A stretch of DNA of 64,000 nt from Mycolicibacterium chitae (GCF_900637205.1 NZ_LR134355.1:434001-498000); one strand, 5' to 3'; positions 27,816 through 37,229 are shown, counted from the first letter of the stretch. The notes: generated from the sequence alone by a model not told the origin. Program-made: numbers and translations.

Positions 27816-29063
27816 ATGGCCGCCCCGAATATCTCCAGCGACTTCGATTTCCTCGACGCCGAGGTGAACCTGGCCGGCCTGCCGGTCAAGGAGCTCGCCG
27901 AACTCCGCAAGTCGGATCCGGTGCACTGGGTCAACGTGCCCGGCGGCACCGCCGGCTTCGGCGACAAGGGCTACTGGCTGGTCACCAAGCACGCCGACGT
28001 GCGCGAGGTGTCCCGGCGCAGCGACGTGTTCAGCAGCTCGATGGACGGCGCCATCCCCGTCTGGCCGGAGGGGATGACGCGCGAGGCCATCGACCTGCAG
28101 CGCAACGTCCTGCTGAACATGGATGCGCCGCACCACACCCGGCTGCGGCGGATCATCTCCCGCGGCTTCACCCCGCGTGCCATCGGGCGACTCAAGGACG
28201 AACTCAACCGGCGGGCCCAGAACATCGTCACCACCGCGGCGGCCGAGGGCAGCGGCGACTTCGTCGAGCAGGTGTCGTGTGAACTCCCGCTGCAGGCCAT
28301 CGCCGACCTGCTCGGGGTCCCGCAGGACGACCGCGACAAGTTGTTCCGGTGGTCCAACGAGATGACCGCCGGTGACGATCCCGAATACGCCGACGTCGAC
28401 CCGGCCATGTCCTCCTTCGAGGTCATCACCTACGCCATGAAGATGGCTGAGGAGCGCACCAAGAACCCGGGCGACGACATCGTCACCCAGTTGGTCCAGG
28501 CCGACATCGACGGCGAGAAGCTCACCGACGACGAGTTCGGCTTCTTCGTCATCATGCTCGCGGTGGCCGGCAACGAGACCTCCCGGAACTCGATCACCCA
28601 CGGCATGATCGCGTTCACCCAGAACCCGGATCAGTGGGAGCTCTACAAGCGGGAGCGCCCGGCCACGGCCGTCGACGAGATCATCCGGTGGGCCACCCCG
28701 GTGTCGGCCTTCCAGCGCACCGCCAGCGAGGACACCGAACTGGCCGGGGTCAAGATCGCGGAGGGCGAGCGGGTGGTGATGTCCTACCGGTCGGCCAACT
28801 TCGACGAAGAGGTCTTCGAGGACCCGTACACCTTCAACATCCTGCGCGACCCCAACCCGCACGTCGGCTTCGGCGGCACCGGGGCGCACTACTGCATCGG
28901 CGCCAACCTGGCCCGCATGACCATCGACCTGATCTTCAACGCGATCGCCGACCACATGCCGGATCTCACTTCGGCCGGCGAGCCCGAGCGCCTAAAGTCG
29001 GGATGGCTCAATGGCATCAAGCATTGGCCGGTGAACTTCACCGGGAAGTCCTCGGCCGCGTAA
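27816..29063 (+). CDS. cyp125: Cytochrome P450 CYP125, steroid C26 monooxygenase
   Basis: 415 residues. P450 landmarks: I-helix MLAVAGNETSRNSITHG, K-helix E-x-x-R in DEIIRWATP, and the heme-binding loop HVGFGGTGAHYCIGANLARM with its cysteine. The N-terminus ISSDFDFLDAEVNLAGLPVK is typical of CYP125, which oxidises the terminal C26 methyl of cholesterol or cholestenone to start side-chain removal. The ATG at 27816 has a ribosome site (caggag). An upstream in-frame ATG at 27747 is unsupported. It is the first gene of cyp125-chsE1-chsE2-chsH2-chsH1-ltp2. Confidence 0.96.
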   Translation: MAAPNISSDFDFLDAEVNLAGLPVKELAELRKSDPVHWVNVPGGTAGFGDKGYWLVTKHADVREVSRRSDVFSSSMDGAIPVWPEGMTREAIDLQRNVLLNMDAPHHTRLRRIISRGFTPRAIGRLKDELNRRAQNIVTTAAAEGSGDFVEQVSCELPLQAIADLLGVPQDDRDKLFRWSNEMTAGDDPEYADVDPAMSSFEVITYAMKMAEERTKNPGDDIVTQLVQADIDGEKLTDDEFGFFVIMLAVAGNETSRNSITHGMIAFTQNPDQWELYKRERPATAVDEIIRWATPVSAFQRTASEDTELAGVKIAEGERVVMSYRSANFDEEVFEDPYTFNILRDPNPHVGFGGTGAHYCIGANLARMTIDLIFNAIADHMPDLTSAGEPERLKSGWLNGIKHWPVNFTGKSSAA

Positions 29064-29095
29064 CGCGAACCCAAGTCGAATCAAGGAGTATTCGG

Positions 29096-30091
29096 GTGGA
29101 TTTCAGTCCGGACGAAGGCCAGCAGGCTGTCGCCGACGTTGTCACCTCCGTCCTGGGCCGGGACAACAGCTGGCAGGCCCTCGTGGACGGCGGGGTCACC
29201 GCGCTCGGTCTGCCCGAGCGGCTGGGCGGCGACGGCCTCGGCCTGGCGGAGATCGCCACCGCGCTCACCGAGATCGGCCGCCACGGCACCGTGAGTCCCG
29301 CGCTGGCGACCCTGGGCCTGGGGCTGCTGCCGCTGCTCGACCTGGCCTCCGAAACCCAGCAGGACCGTTATCTGGCCGAGGTGGGTAAGGGTGGGGTGTT
29401 GGCCGCGGCACTCAACGAACCCGGTGCCGCGCTGCCGCAGCACCCCGCCGTCCGGCTGACCGGCGGACGGCTCACCGGTACCAAAATCGGTGTGGCGTAT
29501 GCGGATCAGGCGCAATGGATCGTCGTCACCGCGGACACCGGGGTGGCCGTCGTCGCGGGGGATGCCGCGGGCGTGTCGGTGACCCGGACGCCGGCGGCCA
29601 ACGGATCCGACGAGTTCGTCCTGGTGTTCTCCGACGCCGAGGCCGACGTCCTCGACGGGGCGGCCGTGGGCCGCGTCAACCAATTGGCGTTGGCGGCGAT
29701 CGGTGCGTTCGCCGCGGGCCTGGTCGCCGGGGCGCTGCGGTTGACCGCCGACTACGTGGCCACCCGCGAGCAGTTCGGACGACCGCTGTCGACGTTCCAG
29801 ACGGTGGCCGCGCAACTGTCGGAGGTCTACATCGCCTCGCGCACCATCTCGTTGGTGTCGAACTCGGTGACCTGGCGGCTGGCCGAGGGCCTCGACGCCG
29901 AGGAGGATCTGGCGGTGCTGGGCTACTGGCTGACCTCGCAGGCGCCGTCGGCCATGCGGATCTGCCATCACCTGCACGGCGGGATGGGGATGGACATCAC
30001 CTACCCGATGGACCGCTACTACTCCTCGATCAAGGACCTGACCCGGCTGTTGGGCGGGCCCTCGCATCGCCTCGACCTGGTGGGAGCGTAA
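29096..30091 (+). CDS. chsE1: Acyl-CoA dehydrogenase subunit ChsE1 (FadE28)
   Basis: 331 residues, GTG at 29096 with ribosome site aaggag. A short acyl-CoA dehydrogenase subunit: DFSPDEGQQAVADVVTSVLG, the helical half DYVATREQFGRPLSTFQTVA, and ICHHLHGGMGMDITYPMDRY near the C-terminus. In M. tuberculosis FadE28-FadE29 (ChsE1-ChsE2) form an alpha2beta2 enzyme that dehydrogenates the three-carbon side-chain intermediate 3-oxo-pregn-4-ene-20-carboxyl-CoA. It is immediately followed by its partner. Confidence 0.94.
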   Translation: MDFSPDEGQQAVADVVTSVLGRDNSWQALVDGGVTALGLPERLGGDGLGLAEIATALTEIGRHGTVSPALATLGLGLLPLLDLASETQQDRYLAEVGKGGVLAAALNEPGAALPQHPAVRLTGGRLTGTKIGVAYADQAQWIVVTADTGVAVVAGDAAGVSVTRTPAANGSDEFVLVFSDAEADVLDGAAVGRVNQLALAAIGAFAAGLVAGALRLTADYVATREQFGRPLSTFQTVAAQLSEVYIASRTISLVSNSVTWRLAEGLDAEEDLAVLGYWLTSQAPSAMRICHHLHGGMGMDITYPMDRYYSSIKDLTRLLGGPSHRLDLVGA

Positions 30092-31255
30092 ATGTTCATT
30101 GAGTTGACGCCCGAGCAGCGCGCCCTGCAAGCCGAACTGCGGGAATACTTTTCGACTCTCATCACGCCCGAAGAGGCCGCGGCGATGGAATCCGACCGGC
30201 ACAACGAGGCCTACCGGGCCGTGATCAAGCGGATGGGTTCGGACGGCAAGCTCGGGGTGGGCTGGCCCAAGGAGTACGGCGGTCTCGGGTTCGGCCCCAT
30301 CGAGCAGCAGATCTTCGTCAACGAGGCCAACCGCGCCGATGTTCCGCTGCCGATGGTCACGTTGCAGACGGTCGGCCCGACGCTGCAGGTGCACGGCACC
30401 GAGGAACAGAAGAAGAAGTTCCTGCCCGGAATCCTCACCGGCGACGTGCATTTCGCGATCGGCTACTCCGAGCCCGAGGCCGGCACCGACCTGGCGTCGC
30501 TGCGGACCACCGCCGTGCGCCATGGCGACGAATACATCGTGAACGGGCAGAAGATGTGGACCACCGGCGCGCACGACGCCGACTACATCTGGCTGGCCTG
30601 CCGGACCGACCCGGATGCCGCCAAGCACAAGGGGATTTCGATCCTCATCGTCGACACCAAGGATCCCGGCTACTCCTGGACGCCGATCATCCTGTCCGAC
30701 GGGGCGCACCACACCAACGCGTCGTACTACAACGATGTGCGGGTGCCCGCCGACATGCTCGTCGGCGAGGAGAACGGCGGCTGGAAGCTGATCACCACCC
30801 AGCTCAACCACGAGCGCGTGGGTCTCGGGCCGGCCGGACGCGTCGCCGGAATCTACGACCAGGTCTCCGAATGGGCGGCCAAGCCCGGATCCGACGGGGT
30901 CGTACCGCTCGAGCAGGAGGGCGCCCGCCGGCTGCTCGGGCAGATCAAGGCGATCTGGCGGATCAACGAGCTACTCAACTGGCAGGTCGCCGCGTCGGGG
31001 GAGACCATCGCCGTGGCCGATGCCGCCGCCACCAAAGTCTTTTCCACCGAACGCATTCAGGAAGTCGGCCGGTTGGCCGAGGAGGTCGTCGGCAGGTACG
31101 GCAATCCGGCCGATCCGCACACCGCCGCGTTGCTGGACTGGCTGGACAAGATGACCAAACGCAATCTGGTCATCACCTTCGGCGGCGGCGTCAACGAGGT
31201 GATGCGCGAGATGATCGCCGCGTCGGGCCTCAGGGTTCCCCGGGTGCCGCGCTGA
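30092..31255 (+). CDS. chsE2: Acyl-CoA dehydrogenase subunit ChsE2 (FadE29)
   Basis: 387 residues. MFIELTPEQRALQAELREYF at the N-terminus, the mid-domain motif YSEPEAGTDLASLRT, MWTTGAHDADYIWLACRTDP, and the C-terminal TFGGGVNEVMREMIAASGLR. It is the larger partner of ChsE1 in the heterotetrameric dehydrogenase of the last side-chain beta-oxidation cycle. The ATG follows the chsE1 stop directly, and its own stop overlaps the chsH2 start (TGATG), so the four enzymes of this cycle are translationally linked. Confidence 0.95.
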   Translation: MFIELTPEQRALQAELREYFSTLITPEEAAAMESDRHNEAYRAVIKRMGSDGKLGVGWPKEYGGLGFGPIEQQIFVNEANRADVPLPMVTLQTVGPTLQVHGTEEQKKKFLPGILTGDVHFAIGYSEPEAGTDLASLRTTAVRHGDEYIVNGQKMWTTGAHDADYIWLACRTDPDAAKHKGISILIVDTKDPGYSWTPIILSDGAHHTNASYYNDVRVPADMLVGEENGGWKLITTQLNHERVGLGPAGRVAGIYDQVSEWAAKPGSDGVVPLEQEGARRLLGQIKAIWRINELLNWQVAASGETIAVADAAATKVFSTERIQEVGRLAEEVVGRYGNPADPHTAALLDWLDKMTKRNLVITFGGGVNEVMREMIAASGLRVPRVPR

Positions 31256-32202
31256 TGACTGATCTGCAGGCCGGCATCGACCGGTTGACGTCGTTGGGAC
31301 GCAGCGCGCCGCGGCTGGGCCGGGATCCGGTGAACCAGCCGATGATCCACCACTGGGTCGACGCCATCGGGGACAAGAACCCGATCTATGTCGACGAGTC
31401 CGCGGCCAAGGCCGCCGGGCATCCGGGGATCGTCGCTCCGCCCGCCATGATCCAGGTGTGGACCATGCTGGGGCTCAGCGGCATTCGTCCCGATGATGAT
31501 CCGCTGGGCGCCATCATGGACCTGTTCGACAACGCCGGCTATGTCGGAGTGGTGGCCACCAACTGCGAGCAGACCTATCACCGGTATCTCGAGCCGGGCG
31601 AGCAGGTGGCGATCAGCGCCGAGGTCACCGACGTGGTCGGCCCCAAGCAGACCGCGCTGGGTGAGGGCTTCTTCGTCAACCAGAAGATCACCTGGACGGT
31701 CGGCGATGAGGAAGTCGCCGAGATGGACTGGCGCATCATGAAGTTCAAGCCGCGCGAGGCCGACCAGCCGGAGATCCCGGCCGATCTCGACCCGGACAAG
31801 CTGATGCGCCCGGCGTCGTCGCGGGACACCCAGTTCTTCTGGGACGGGATCAACGCCCACGAACTGCGGATCCAGCGGCGTCCCGACGGTTCGCTGCAAC
31901 ATCCGCCGGTGCCCGCGGTGTGGCAGGACAAGGATGCGCAAATCGACTACGTCGTCGCCGCCGGCACGGGCACGGTGTTCAGCTACGTCGTGCACCACGC
32001 GCCGAAGGTGCCGGGGCGCAGCCTGCCCTTCGTGATCGCGCTGGTCGAACTGACCGAGGGCGTGCGCATGCTCGGCGAGCTGCGCAACGTGGAGGCCGAC
32101 AAGGTGAAGATCGGAATGCCGGTGCGTGCCACCTTCATCGACTTCCCAGACAGTGACGTCAGTCCCGCGTGGACGCTGTACGCATGGGAGCCCGAGGCAT
32201 GA
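31255..32202 (+). CDS. chsH2: Enoyl-CoA hydratase subunit ChsH2 (MaoC plus DUF35)
   Basis: 315 residues in two parts. The N-terminal MaoC-like hot-dog domain (about 1-170) has GHPGIVAPPAMIQVWTM and QTYHRYLEPGEQVAIS. A C-terminal DUF35/OB-fold domain (about 185-315) begins with FFWDGINAHELRIQRRPDGS and ends PAWTLYAWEP. In M. tuberculosis ChsH1-ChsH2 hydrates the C22 steroid enoyl-CoA, and the DUF35 part docks the aldolase Ltp2. The expected zinc cysteines of many DUF35 proteins are not obvious here. The stop overlaps the chsH1 start (ATGA). Confidence 0.94.
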   Translation: MTDLQAGIDRLTSLGRSAPRLGRDPVNQPMIHHWVDAIGDKNPIYVDESAAKAAGHPGIVAPPAMIQVWTMLGLSGIRPDDDPLGAIMDLFDNAGYVGVVATNCEQTYHRYLEPGEQVAISAEVTDVVGPKQTALGEGFFVNQKITWTVGDEEVAEMDWRIMKFKPREADQPEIPADLDPDKLMRPASSRDTQFFWDGINAHELRIQRRPDGSLQHPPVPAVWQDKDAQIDYVVAAGTGTVFSYVVHHAPKVPGRSLPFVIALVELTEGVRMLGELRNVEADKVKIGMPVRATFIDFPDSDVSPAWTLYAWEPEA

Positions 32203-32594
32203 CCAGCATCGAAGTCGGCACCGCGCTGCCCGAGCTCGCGATCTACGGCGACCCGACGTTCATCGTCTCCACGGCCATCGCCACCCGCGACTACCAGGAC
32301 GTGCACCACGACCGGGACAAGGCCCAAGCCAAGGGGTCCAAGGACATCTTCGTCAACATCCTCACCGACACCGGACTGGTGCAGCGCTACCTGACCGACT
32401 GGGCCGGGCCCTCGGCGCGGATCAAGTCGATCGGGCTGCGCCTCGGCGTGCCGTGGTACGCCTATGACACCGTGACCTTCTCCGGTGCGGTGACCGAGGT
32501 GGACGGCGAACTGGTGACGGTCAAGGTGACCGGTTCCAACAGCCTGGGCAACCACGTGATAGCCACCGCCACTCTGACATTGGGGGACAGCTGA
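32199..32594 (+). CDS. chsH1: Enoyl-CoA hydratase subunit ChsH1
   Basis: 131 residues from ATG at 32199, overlapping the chsH2 stop. Single MaoC-like hot-dog domain with the hydratase motif region TRDYQDVHHDRDKAQAKGSK (Asp/His pair) and NILTDTGLVQRYLTDWAGP. It is the catalytic partner of ChsH2. An in-frame GTG-type extension to 32169 is possible but would run deep into chsH2 and lacks support. The stop overlaps the ltp2 start (TGATG). Confidence 0.94.
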   Translation: MTSIEVGTALPELAIYGDPTFIVSTAIATRDYQDVHHDRDKAQAKGSKDIFVNILTDTGLVQRYLTDWAGPSARIKSIGLRLGVPWYAYDTVTFSGAVTEVDGELVTVKVTGSNSLGNHVIATATLTLGDS

Positions 32595-33751
32595 TGCTCT
32601 CCGGTAAGGCGGCCATCGCCGGTATCGGTGCCACCGACTTCTCCAAGAACTCCGGACGCAGCGAGCTGCGACTGGCCGCCGAGGCGGTGCTCGACGCGCT
32701 CGACGACGCGGGTCTGGCGCCCTCGGACGTCGACGGTCTGGTGACGTTCACGATGGACTCCAACCTGGAGACTGCCGTGGCCCGCTCGACCGGGATCGGG
32801 GATCTGAAGTTCTTCAGCCAGATCGGCTACGGCGGCGGTGCGGCCGCCGCGACCGTCCAGCAGGCCGCGCTCGCGGTGGCGACCGGGGTGGCCGAGGTGG
32901 TGGTCGCGTACCGGGCCTTCAACGAGCGTTCCGAGTTCCGCTTCGGTCAGGTGATGCCCGGGCTGACGGTGAACGCGGATTCCCGCGGGGTGGAGTACAG
33001 CTGGTCCTACCCGCACGGGCTGAGCACGCCGGCGGCCTCGGTGGCGATGATCGCGCAGCGCTACATGCACGAATACGGCGCCACCAGCGCCGATTTCGGT
33101 GCCGTGTCGGTGGCCGACCGCAAGCACGCGGCCAACAACCCCAAGGCGCACTTCTACGGCAAGCCGATCACCATCGAGGACCATCAGAACTCTAGGTGGA
33201 TCGCCGAGCCGCTGCGGCTGTTGGACTGCTGTCAGGAGACCGACGGCGGCGTCGCTATCGTGGTCACCACGCCGGAGCGTGCCAAGGACCTCAAGCACCG
33301 CCCGGCCATCATCGAGGCCGCGGCCCAGGGCGCCGGTGCCGATCAGTTCACCATGTACTCGTACTACCGCGACGAACTCGGCCTGCCCGAGATGGGACTG
33401 GTGGGCCGACAGCTCTGGCAGCAGAGTGGGCTGTCCCCGGCCGACATCCAGACCGCGGTCCTCTACGACCACTTCACCCCGTACACGCTGCTGCAACTCG
33501 AGGAACTCGGATTCTGCGGCAAAGGTGAGGCCAAGGACTTCATCGCGGGCGGCGCCATCGAGATCGGCGGGCGGCTGCCCATCAACACTCACGGCGGACA
33601 ACTCGGCGAGGCCTACATCCACGGCATGAACGGCATCGCCGAGGGGGTTCGACAGCTGCGCGGGACGTCGGTGAACCAGGTGGACAACGTCGAGCACGTG
33701 CTCGTCACCGCGGGCACCGGGGTGCCGACGTCGGGCTTGATCCTGGGCTGA
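32594..33751 (+). CDS. ltp2: Steroid side-chain retro-aldolase Ltp2
   Basis: 385-residue thiolase-like protein of the SCP-X/lipid-transfer type, lacking the ordinary thiolase nucleophilic cysteine context. Landmarks are MLSGKAAIAGIGATDFSKNS, QIGYGGGAAAATVQQAALAV, YSWSYPHGLSTPAASVAMIA, YDHFTPYTLLQLEELGFC, and NTHGGQLGEAYIHGMNGIAE. In M. tuberculosis Ltp2 (Rv3540c) cleaves 17-hydroxy-pregnene-carboxyl-CoA to androstenedione and propionyl-CoA while bound to the DUF35 domain of ChsH2. It is the last gene of the cyp125 operon. Confidence 0.94.
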   Translation: MLSGKAAIAGIGATDFSKNSGRSELRLAAEAVLDALDDAGLAPSDVDGLVTFTMDSNLETAVARSTGIGDLKFFSQIGYGGGAAAATVQQAALAVATGVAEVVVAYRAFNERSEFRFGQVMPGLTVNADSRGVEYSWSYPHGLSTPAASVAMIAQRYMHEYGATSADFGAVSVADRKHAANNPKAHFYGKPITIEDHQNSRWIAEPLRLLDCCQETDGGVAIVVTTPERAKDLKHRPAIIEAAAQGAGADQFTMYSYYRDELGLPEMGLVGRQLWQQSGLSPADIQTAVLYDHFTPYTLLQLEELGFCGKGEAKDFIAGGAIEIGGRLPINTHGGQLGEAYIHGMNGIAEGVRQLRGTSVNQVDNVEHVLVTAGTGVPTSGLILG

Positions 33752-33764
33752 GGTGCCAGGGTTT

Positions 33765-33789
33765 GTGCCGGCGGAACTCAGGCCGGCAC
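33765..33789. terminator. Hairpin between convergent ltp2 and chsH3
   Basis: GTGCCGGC / GCCGGCAC arms (33765-33772 and 33782-33789) around 9 bases. The structure overlaps the last codons of the gene on the minus strand, so one hairpin may serve both directions. Confidence 0.55.
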
Positions 33790-34638
33790 GAACTCCACGC
33801 CGGCCAAGGCGACGGCATTGTCTCGCTCGGGCACCGTGACCGCGCCGACGAACCGATCGTTGTCCTTCCACAGGTTGGCGCGCAGCGTCTCGCCGGGGAA
33901 TACCACGCCGGCCATCCGGGCGCTATAGGACTTCACCGCGGCCGCGTCGGCGTCCACGATGTTGTCGACGAGCGCCTTGCAGGTCATGCCGTAGGTGCAC
34001 AGCCCGTGCAGGATGGGCCGCGGAAAGCCCATGGCCGCAGCGAATTCCGGGTCGGAGTGCAGCGGATTGCGGTCCCCGCAGAGCCGGTACAGCAGCGCCT
34101 GCTGCGGGAGGGTGACGATGTCGAGTTCCAGATCGGGCGCCCGGTCGGGCAGCTCCTCGGAGGTGGACGGGCCACGCTCGCCGCCGAAGCCACCCTCGCC
34201 GCGGGCGAAGATCGACCGCTTCTGGGTCCACAGCACCGTGCCGTCGGGGGCGGTGGCGGTGGTCTCCGACCAGATGACGGCCGCCTTGCCCTTGTCCCAG
34301 ATGTCGGTGAAGCGGGTGACCGCCGTGGCGGTACCCGTCGGCGGGATGGGGCCCGGCGCGGAAATGCCCTCGCTGGCGTGCAGCACCTTGTTCAGCTCGA
34401 TGTCGATCCCGGGGAACTGCACCTCCGGCGGATCGGTCAGATGGAAGCTCTGCGCGACGTTGCCGAACGTCGGCAACACCTGCGGGGTGTTGTCGACCAG
34501 GTAGCGCAGCTCCCGGGGGTCCAGCGGCGCGGCGCCGGCGCCCAGGCCCAGGTGGTAGAGCTGGATGTCGTTGCTGGTCCAGGAGAACTCGACGGGTTCG
34601 AGTTCGGCGCCGAGTGCTTCGTCGAGATTGATGGGCAT
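33778..34638 (-). CDS. chsH3: MaoC-like steroid enoyl-CoA hydratase (ChsH3/Hsd4B)
   Basis: 286 residues, double hot-dog hydratase 2 fold: N-terminal half with FSWTSNDIQLYHLGLGAGAA, PTFGNVAQSFHLTDP and HASEGIS; C-terminal half with the hydratase motif YRLCGDRNPLHSDPEFAAAM, FPRPILHGLCTYGMTCKALV, and FPGETLRANLWKDNDRFVG. It is the orthologue of Rv3538, which hydrates longer side-chain enoyl-CoA steroids. It follows kstD by one base on the minus strand, so both are transcribed from the KstR box at 36339. PPE63, present here in M. tuberculosis, is absent. Confidence 0.92.
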   Translation of the reverse strand: MPINLDEALGAELEPVEFSWTSNDIQLYHLGLGAGAAPLDPRELRYLVDNTPQVLPTFGNVAQSFHLTDPPEVQFPGIDIELNKVLHASEGISAPGPIPPTGTATAVTRFTDIWDKGKAAVIWSETTATAPDGTVLWTQKRSIFARGEGGFGGERGPSTSEELPDRAPDLELDIVTLPQQALLYRLCGDRNPLHSDPEFAAAMGFPRPILHGLCTYGMTCKALVDNIVDADAAAVKSYSARMAGVVFPGETLRANLWKDNDRFVGAVTVPERDNAVALAGVEFVPA

Positions 34639-34639
34639 G

Positions 34640-36337
34640 TCAGGCCTTTCCGCCGTGCGCTTGGCTCGCGATGTGCAGTGCGGCGAGGTAGCCGAACGTC
34701 ATCGCGGGTCCGATGGTGCCGCCGGGGCCGGGATAGGTGTGTCCCATGACCGGCGAGCTGACATTACCGGCGGCGTAGAGGCCCTCGATCACCGAGTTGT
34801 CGTCGCGCAACGCCCGGCCGTCCACATCGGTGCGGACGCCGCCCTTGGTGCCGAGGTCGCCGGGCACGAGCTTGGCGGCGTAGAACGGCCCCTGGTTGAT
34901 CTCGCCCAGGTTGGGATTCGGCTTGTTGGTGGGGTCGCCGTAGTAGCGGTCGTAGGCGCTCTCGCCGCGATGGAAGTCCTCGTCCACCCCGGAGCGGGCG
35001 AAGCCGTTGAAGCGGTCCACGGTGGCCTTGAACGCCCCGGCGGGCAGTCCGGCCTTGGTGGCCAGTTCATCGAGCGTCGGCGCCGAGACGATGACGCCGG
35101 ACTCCAGCCACTTCTTCGGGATCCGTTGCCCCGGCTGCAGACCCGCGAAGATATAGCGGTCGCGGTAGCGCTGATCGAAGACCAGCCAGGCCGGGATGTT
35201 CTCGCCCGGTCCGGGGCCCTGGCCGTACTGGCCGCCGTACATGTGGTGGCAGGCCTCGACGTAGGGCATGGACTCGTTCATGAATCGGTTGCCGGACATG
35301 TTGACGATGATCGAGCCCGGCGAGTTGCGTTCGGACAGCGCGAACCAGGGGGCATCGACCAGCGGGACGGTCGGCCCCCACCACGAGTCCTCCATGATTT
35401 CCAGCGCGGCGCCGAGCTTTTCGGCGGCCAGGATGCCGTCACCGGTGTTGGCCTTGGCGCCCACGGTCCACTCGGTGCTGATGGGGGCACGCTGGTACTT
35501 CACCCGCATCTGCTCGTTGTGCTCGAACCCGCCGCTGCACAGAATCACCCCTCGCCGAGCCCGGATCAGCTGGGGCTCTTCGGATTCTGTTGCCTGTGCG
35601 TCCCGGACGTAGATGCCGCGGACGACGCCGTCCTCGATGTAGAGGTCGGTCAGGGCGGTGCTGAGTCGGACCGGCACGCCGGCGTCGCGCAACCCGATGC
35701 GCAGCGGTGCGATCAAGGCGCGGCCCATGCCCACCAGGTTCTTGCCGGTGGCGTTGGCCCACATGGTGCGGACGCCGACCTTGAGGCTGCGTAGCAGGCC
35801 GCGCGGGTGACGCTTGAGCTGGTTGAGGCGGACGTAGTCCTGCTGGAGCACCACCATGTTCATCGGCACCTTGCCGTACGGCGGCTCGAGGCCGTCGAGG
35901 TCGGGGCCGAGCTTCTTGGCATCGAACGGTTTGGGTTCCACCGAGCGACCCCCGGCGCGGCCGCCCGCGGTTTCCGGGTAGTAGTCGGAGTAGTTCGGCA
36001 CCCAGCACAGCTTCAGCGGCGAGTGTTCCAGCACGAAGTCGAGCATCTCCGGACCGCGCTCCAGGTAGGTGTCGATCTTCTCGGCCGGCACCACGTCCCC
36101 GATGATCGTGTGCAGGTAGGTGCGGGCGGCGTCCTTGGTGTCGGTGACGCCGTCGCGCTGCAGCACCCGGTTGTTCGGGATCCACACGCCACCACCTGAC
36201 CGCGCAGTGGAACCCCCGTAGTGCGGGGCCTTCTCAACGACTACCGTTGAGAGGCCCTGGTGGGCAGCTGTGAGGGCGGCAACCATGCCGGCCCCGCCGC
36301 TGCCGACCACGACGACGTCATACTCCTGACCAGTCAT
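34640..36337 (-). CDS. kstD: 3-Ketosteroid delta1-dehydrogenase KstD
   Basis: 565 residues from ATG at 36337. The FAD-binding motif is VVVVGSGGAGMVAALTAA (about 8-25), followed by STVVVEKAPHYGGSTARSGG. The C-terminal signature is YAAGNVSSPVMGHTYPGPGG, then TIGPAMTFGYLAALHIA. KstD inserts the 1,2 double bond into ring A of androstenedione or CoA-bearing ketosteroids before 9-alpha hydroxylation opens ring B. The KstR box starts 2 bases upstream of the ATG, and TAACGT within it stands 7 bases from the start, so a leaderless message repressed by KstR is likely. Reading frames extending further upstream are not credible. Confidence 0.95.
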   Translation of the reverse strand: MTGQEYDVVVVGSGGAGMVAALTAAHQGLSTVVVEKAPHYGGSTARSGGGVWIPNNRVLQRDGVTDTKDAARTYLHTIIGDVVPAEKIDTYLERGPEMLDFVLEHSPLKLCWVPNYSDYYPETAGGRAGGRSVEPKPFDAKKLGPDLDGLEPPYGKVPMNMVVLQQDYVRLNQLKRHPRGLLRSLKVGVRTMWANATGKNLVGMGRALIAPLRIGLRDAGVPVRLSTALTDLYIEDGVVRGIYVRDAQATESEEPQLIRARRGVILCSGGFEHNEQMRVKYQRAPISTEWTVGAKANTGDGILAAEKLGAALEIMEDSWWGPTVPLVDAPWFALSERNSPGSIIVNMSGNRFMNESMPYVEACHHMYGGQYGQGPGPGENIPAWLVFDQRYRDRYIFAGLQPGQRIPKKWLESGVIVSAPTLDELATKAGLPAGAFKATVDRFNGFARSGVDEDFHRGESAYDRYYGDPTNKPNPNLGEINQGPFYAAKLVPGDLGTKGGVRTDVDGRALRDDNSVIEGLYAAGNVSSPVMGHTYPGPGGTIGPAMTFGYLAALHIASQAHGGKA

Positions 36338-36338
36338 G

Positions 36339-36352
36339 TAGAACACGTTATA
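36339..36352. promoter_or_regulatory. KstR box, kstD/hsaE divergent promoter
   Basis: TAGAACACGTTATA matches TnnAACnnGTTnnA fully. It lies 2 bases from the kstD start codon and 57 bases from the hsaE ATG at 36410. Confidence 0.93.
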
Positions 36353-36409
36353 GAATTGCCGGGTCATCGGACAACTGCCCCGGTCACAGCAGCGAGGGGA
36401 ATTCACAAA

Positions 36410-37195
36410 ATGCTCGACGCCAAGACCCGAGCCGAGTTGGCAGCCGACCTGGCCGAGGCAGAGCGCAGCAGAACTGCGATCGACCCGTTGACCGCGGGCC
36501 ATCCCGACATCGACGTCGTCGACGCCTATGAGATCCAGCTGCTCAACATCCGCCAGCGCGTCGCGGAGGGGGCCAGGGTCGTCGGCCACAAGGTGGGGCT
36601 GTCCAGCGAGGCCATGCAGAAGATGATGAACGTCGACGAGCCGGACTACGGGCACCTGCTCGACGAGATGGAGGTCTTCGAGGACGTCCCCGTCAAGACC
36701 TCGGCGTTCCTGTATCCGCGGGTGGAGGTCGAGGTGGGCTTCATCCTCGCCGACGACCTGCCCGGGGCCGGCTGCACCGAAGACGATGTGCTGGCCGCGA
36801 CGGCGGCGTTCGTCCCGTCCATCGAGCTGATCGACACCCGGATCAAGAACTGGCAGATCAAGCTGTGCGACACGATCGCCGACAACGCGTCCTCGGCGGG
36901 CTGGGTGCTGGGCAAGGAACGGGTGTCGCCCAAGGACATCGACATCCGCACCATCGACGCGGTGCTGACCTGCAACGGCGAGGTGGTGGCCGAGGGCCGC
37001 AGCGACGCCGTGCTGGGAAATCCCGTGACCGCGGTCGCGTGGTTGGCCCGCAAGGTGGACAGCTTCGGTGTCCGGCTGAAGGCCGGTGACGTGGTGTTGC
37101 CGGGGTCGTGCACCCGTGCGATAGATGCACGTCCGGGCGACAATTTCGTCGCGGACTTCGCTGGGTTAGGTTCAGTGCGACTGACTTTCGAATGA
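36410..37195 (+). CDS. hsaE: 2-Hydroxypentadienoate hydratase HsaE
   Basis: 261 residues, ATG at 36410 with ribosome site gcgagggga. The family motifs are [69 protein letters not shown], and [20 protein letters not shown]. HsaE adds water to 2-hydroxy-hexa-2,4-dienoate released from rings A/B by HsaD, making the substrate for aldolase HsaF. It is the first gene of hsaE-hsaG-hsaF, the order of M. tuberculosis Rv3536c-Rv3535c-Rv3534c. Confidence 0.96.
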   Translation: MLDAKTRAELAADLAEAERSRTAIDPLTAGHPDIDVVDAYEIQLLNIRQRVAEGARVVGHKVGLSSEAMQKMMNVDEPDYGHLLDEMEVFEDVPVKTSAFLYPRVEVEVGFILADDLPGAGCTEDDVLAATAAFVPSIELIDTRIKNWQIKLCDTIADNASSAGWVLGKERVSPKDIDIRTIDAVLTCNGEVVAEGRSDAVLGNPVTAVAWLARKVDSFGVRLKAGDVVLPGSCTRAIDARPGDNFVADFAGLGSVRLTFE

Positions 37196-37229
37196 GCTTC
37201 AAATTTCTGAAACGGGCAGGAGTCCACAC

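Noticed and set aside
36260..36409. N-terminal extension of HsaE to 36260
   Set aside because: It would overlap kstD and the KstR box. The ATG at 36410 has a ribosome site and matches the family length.
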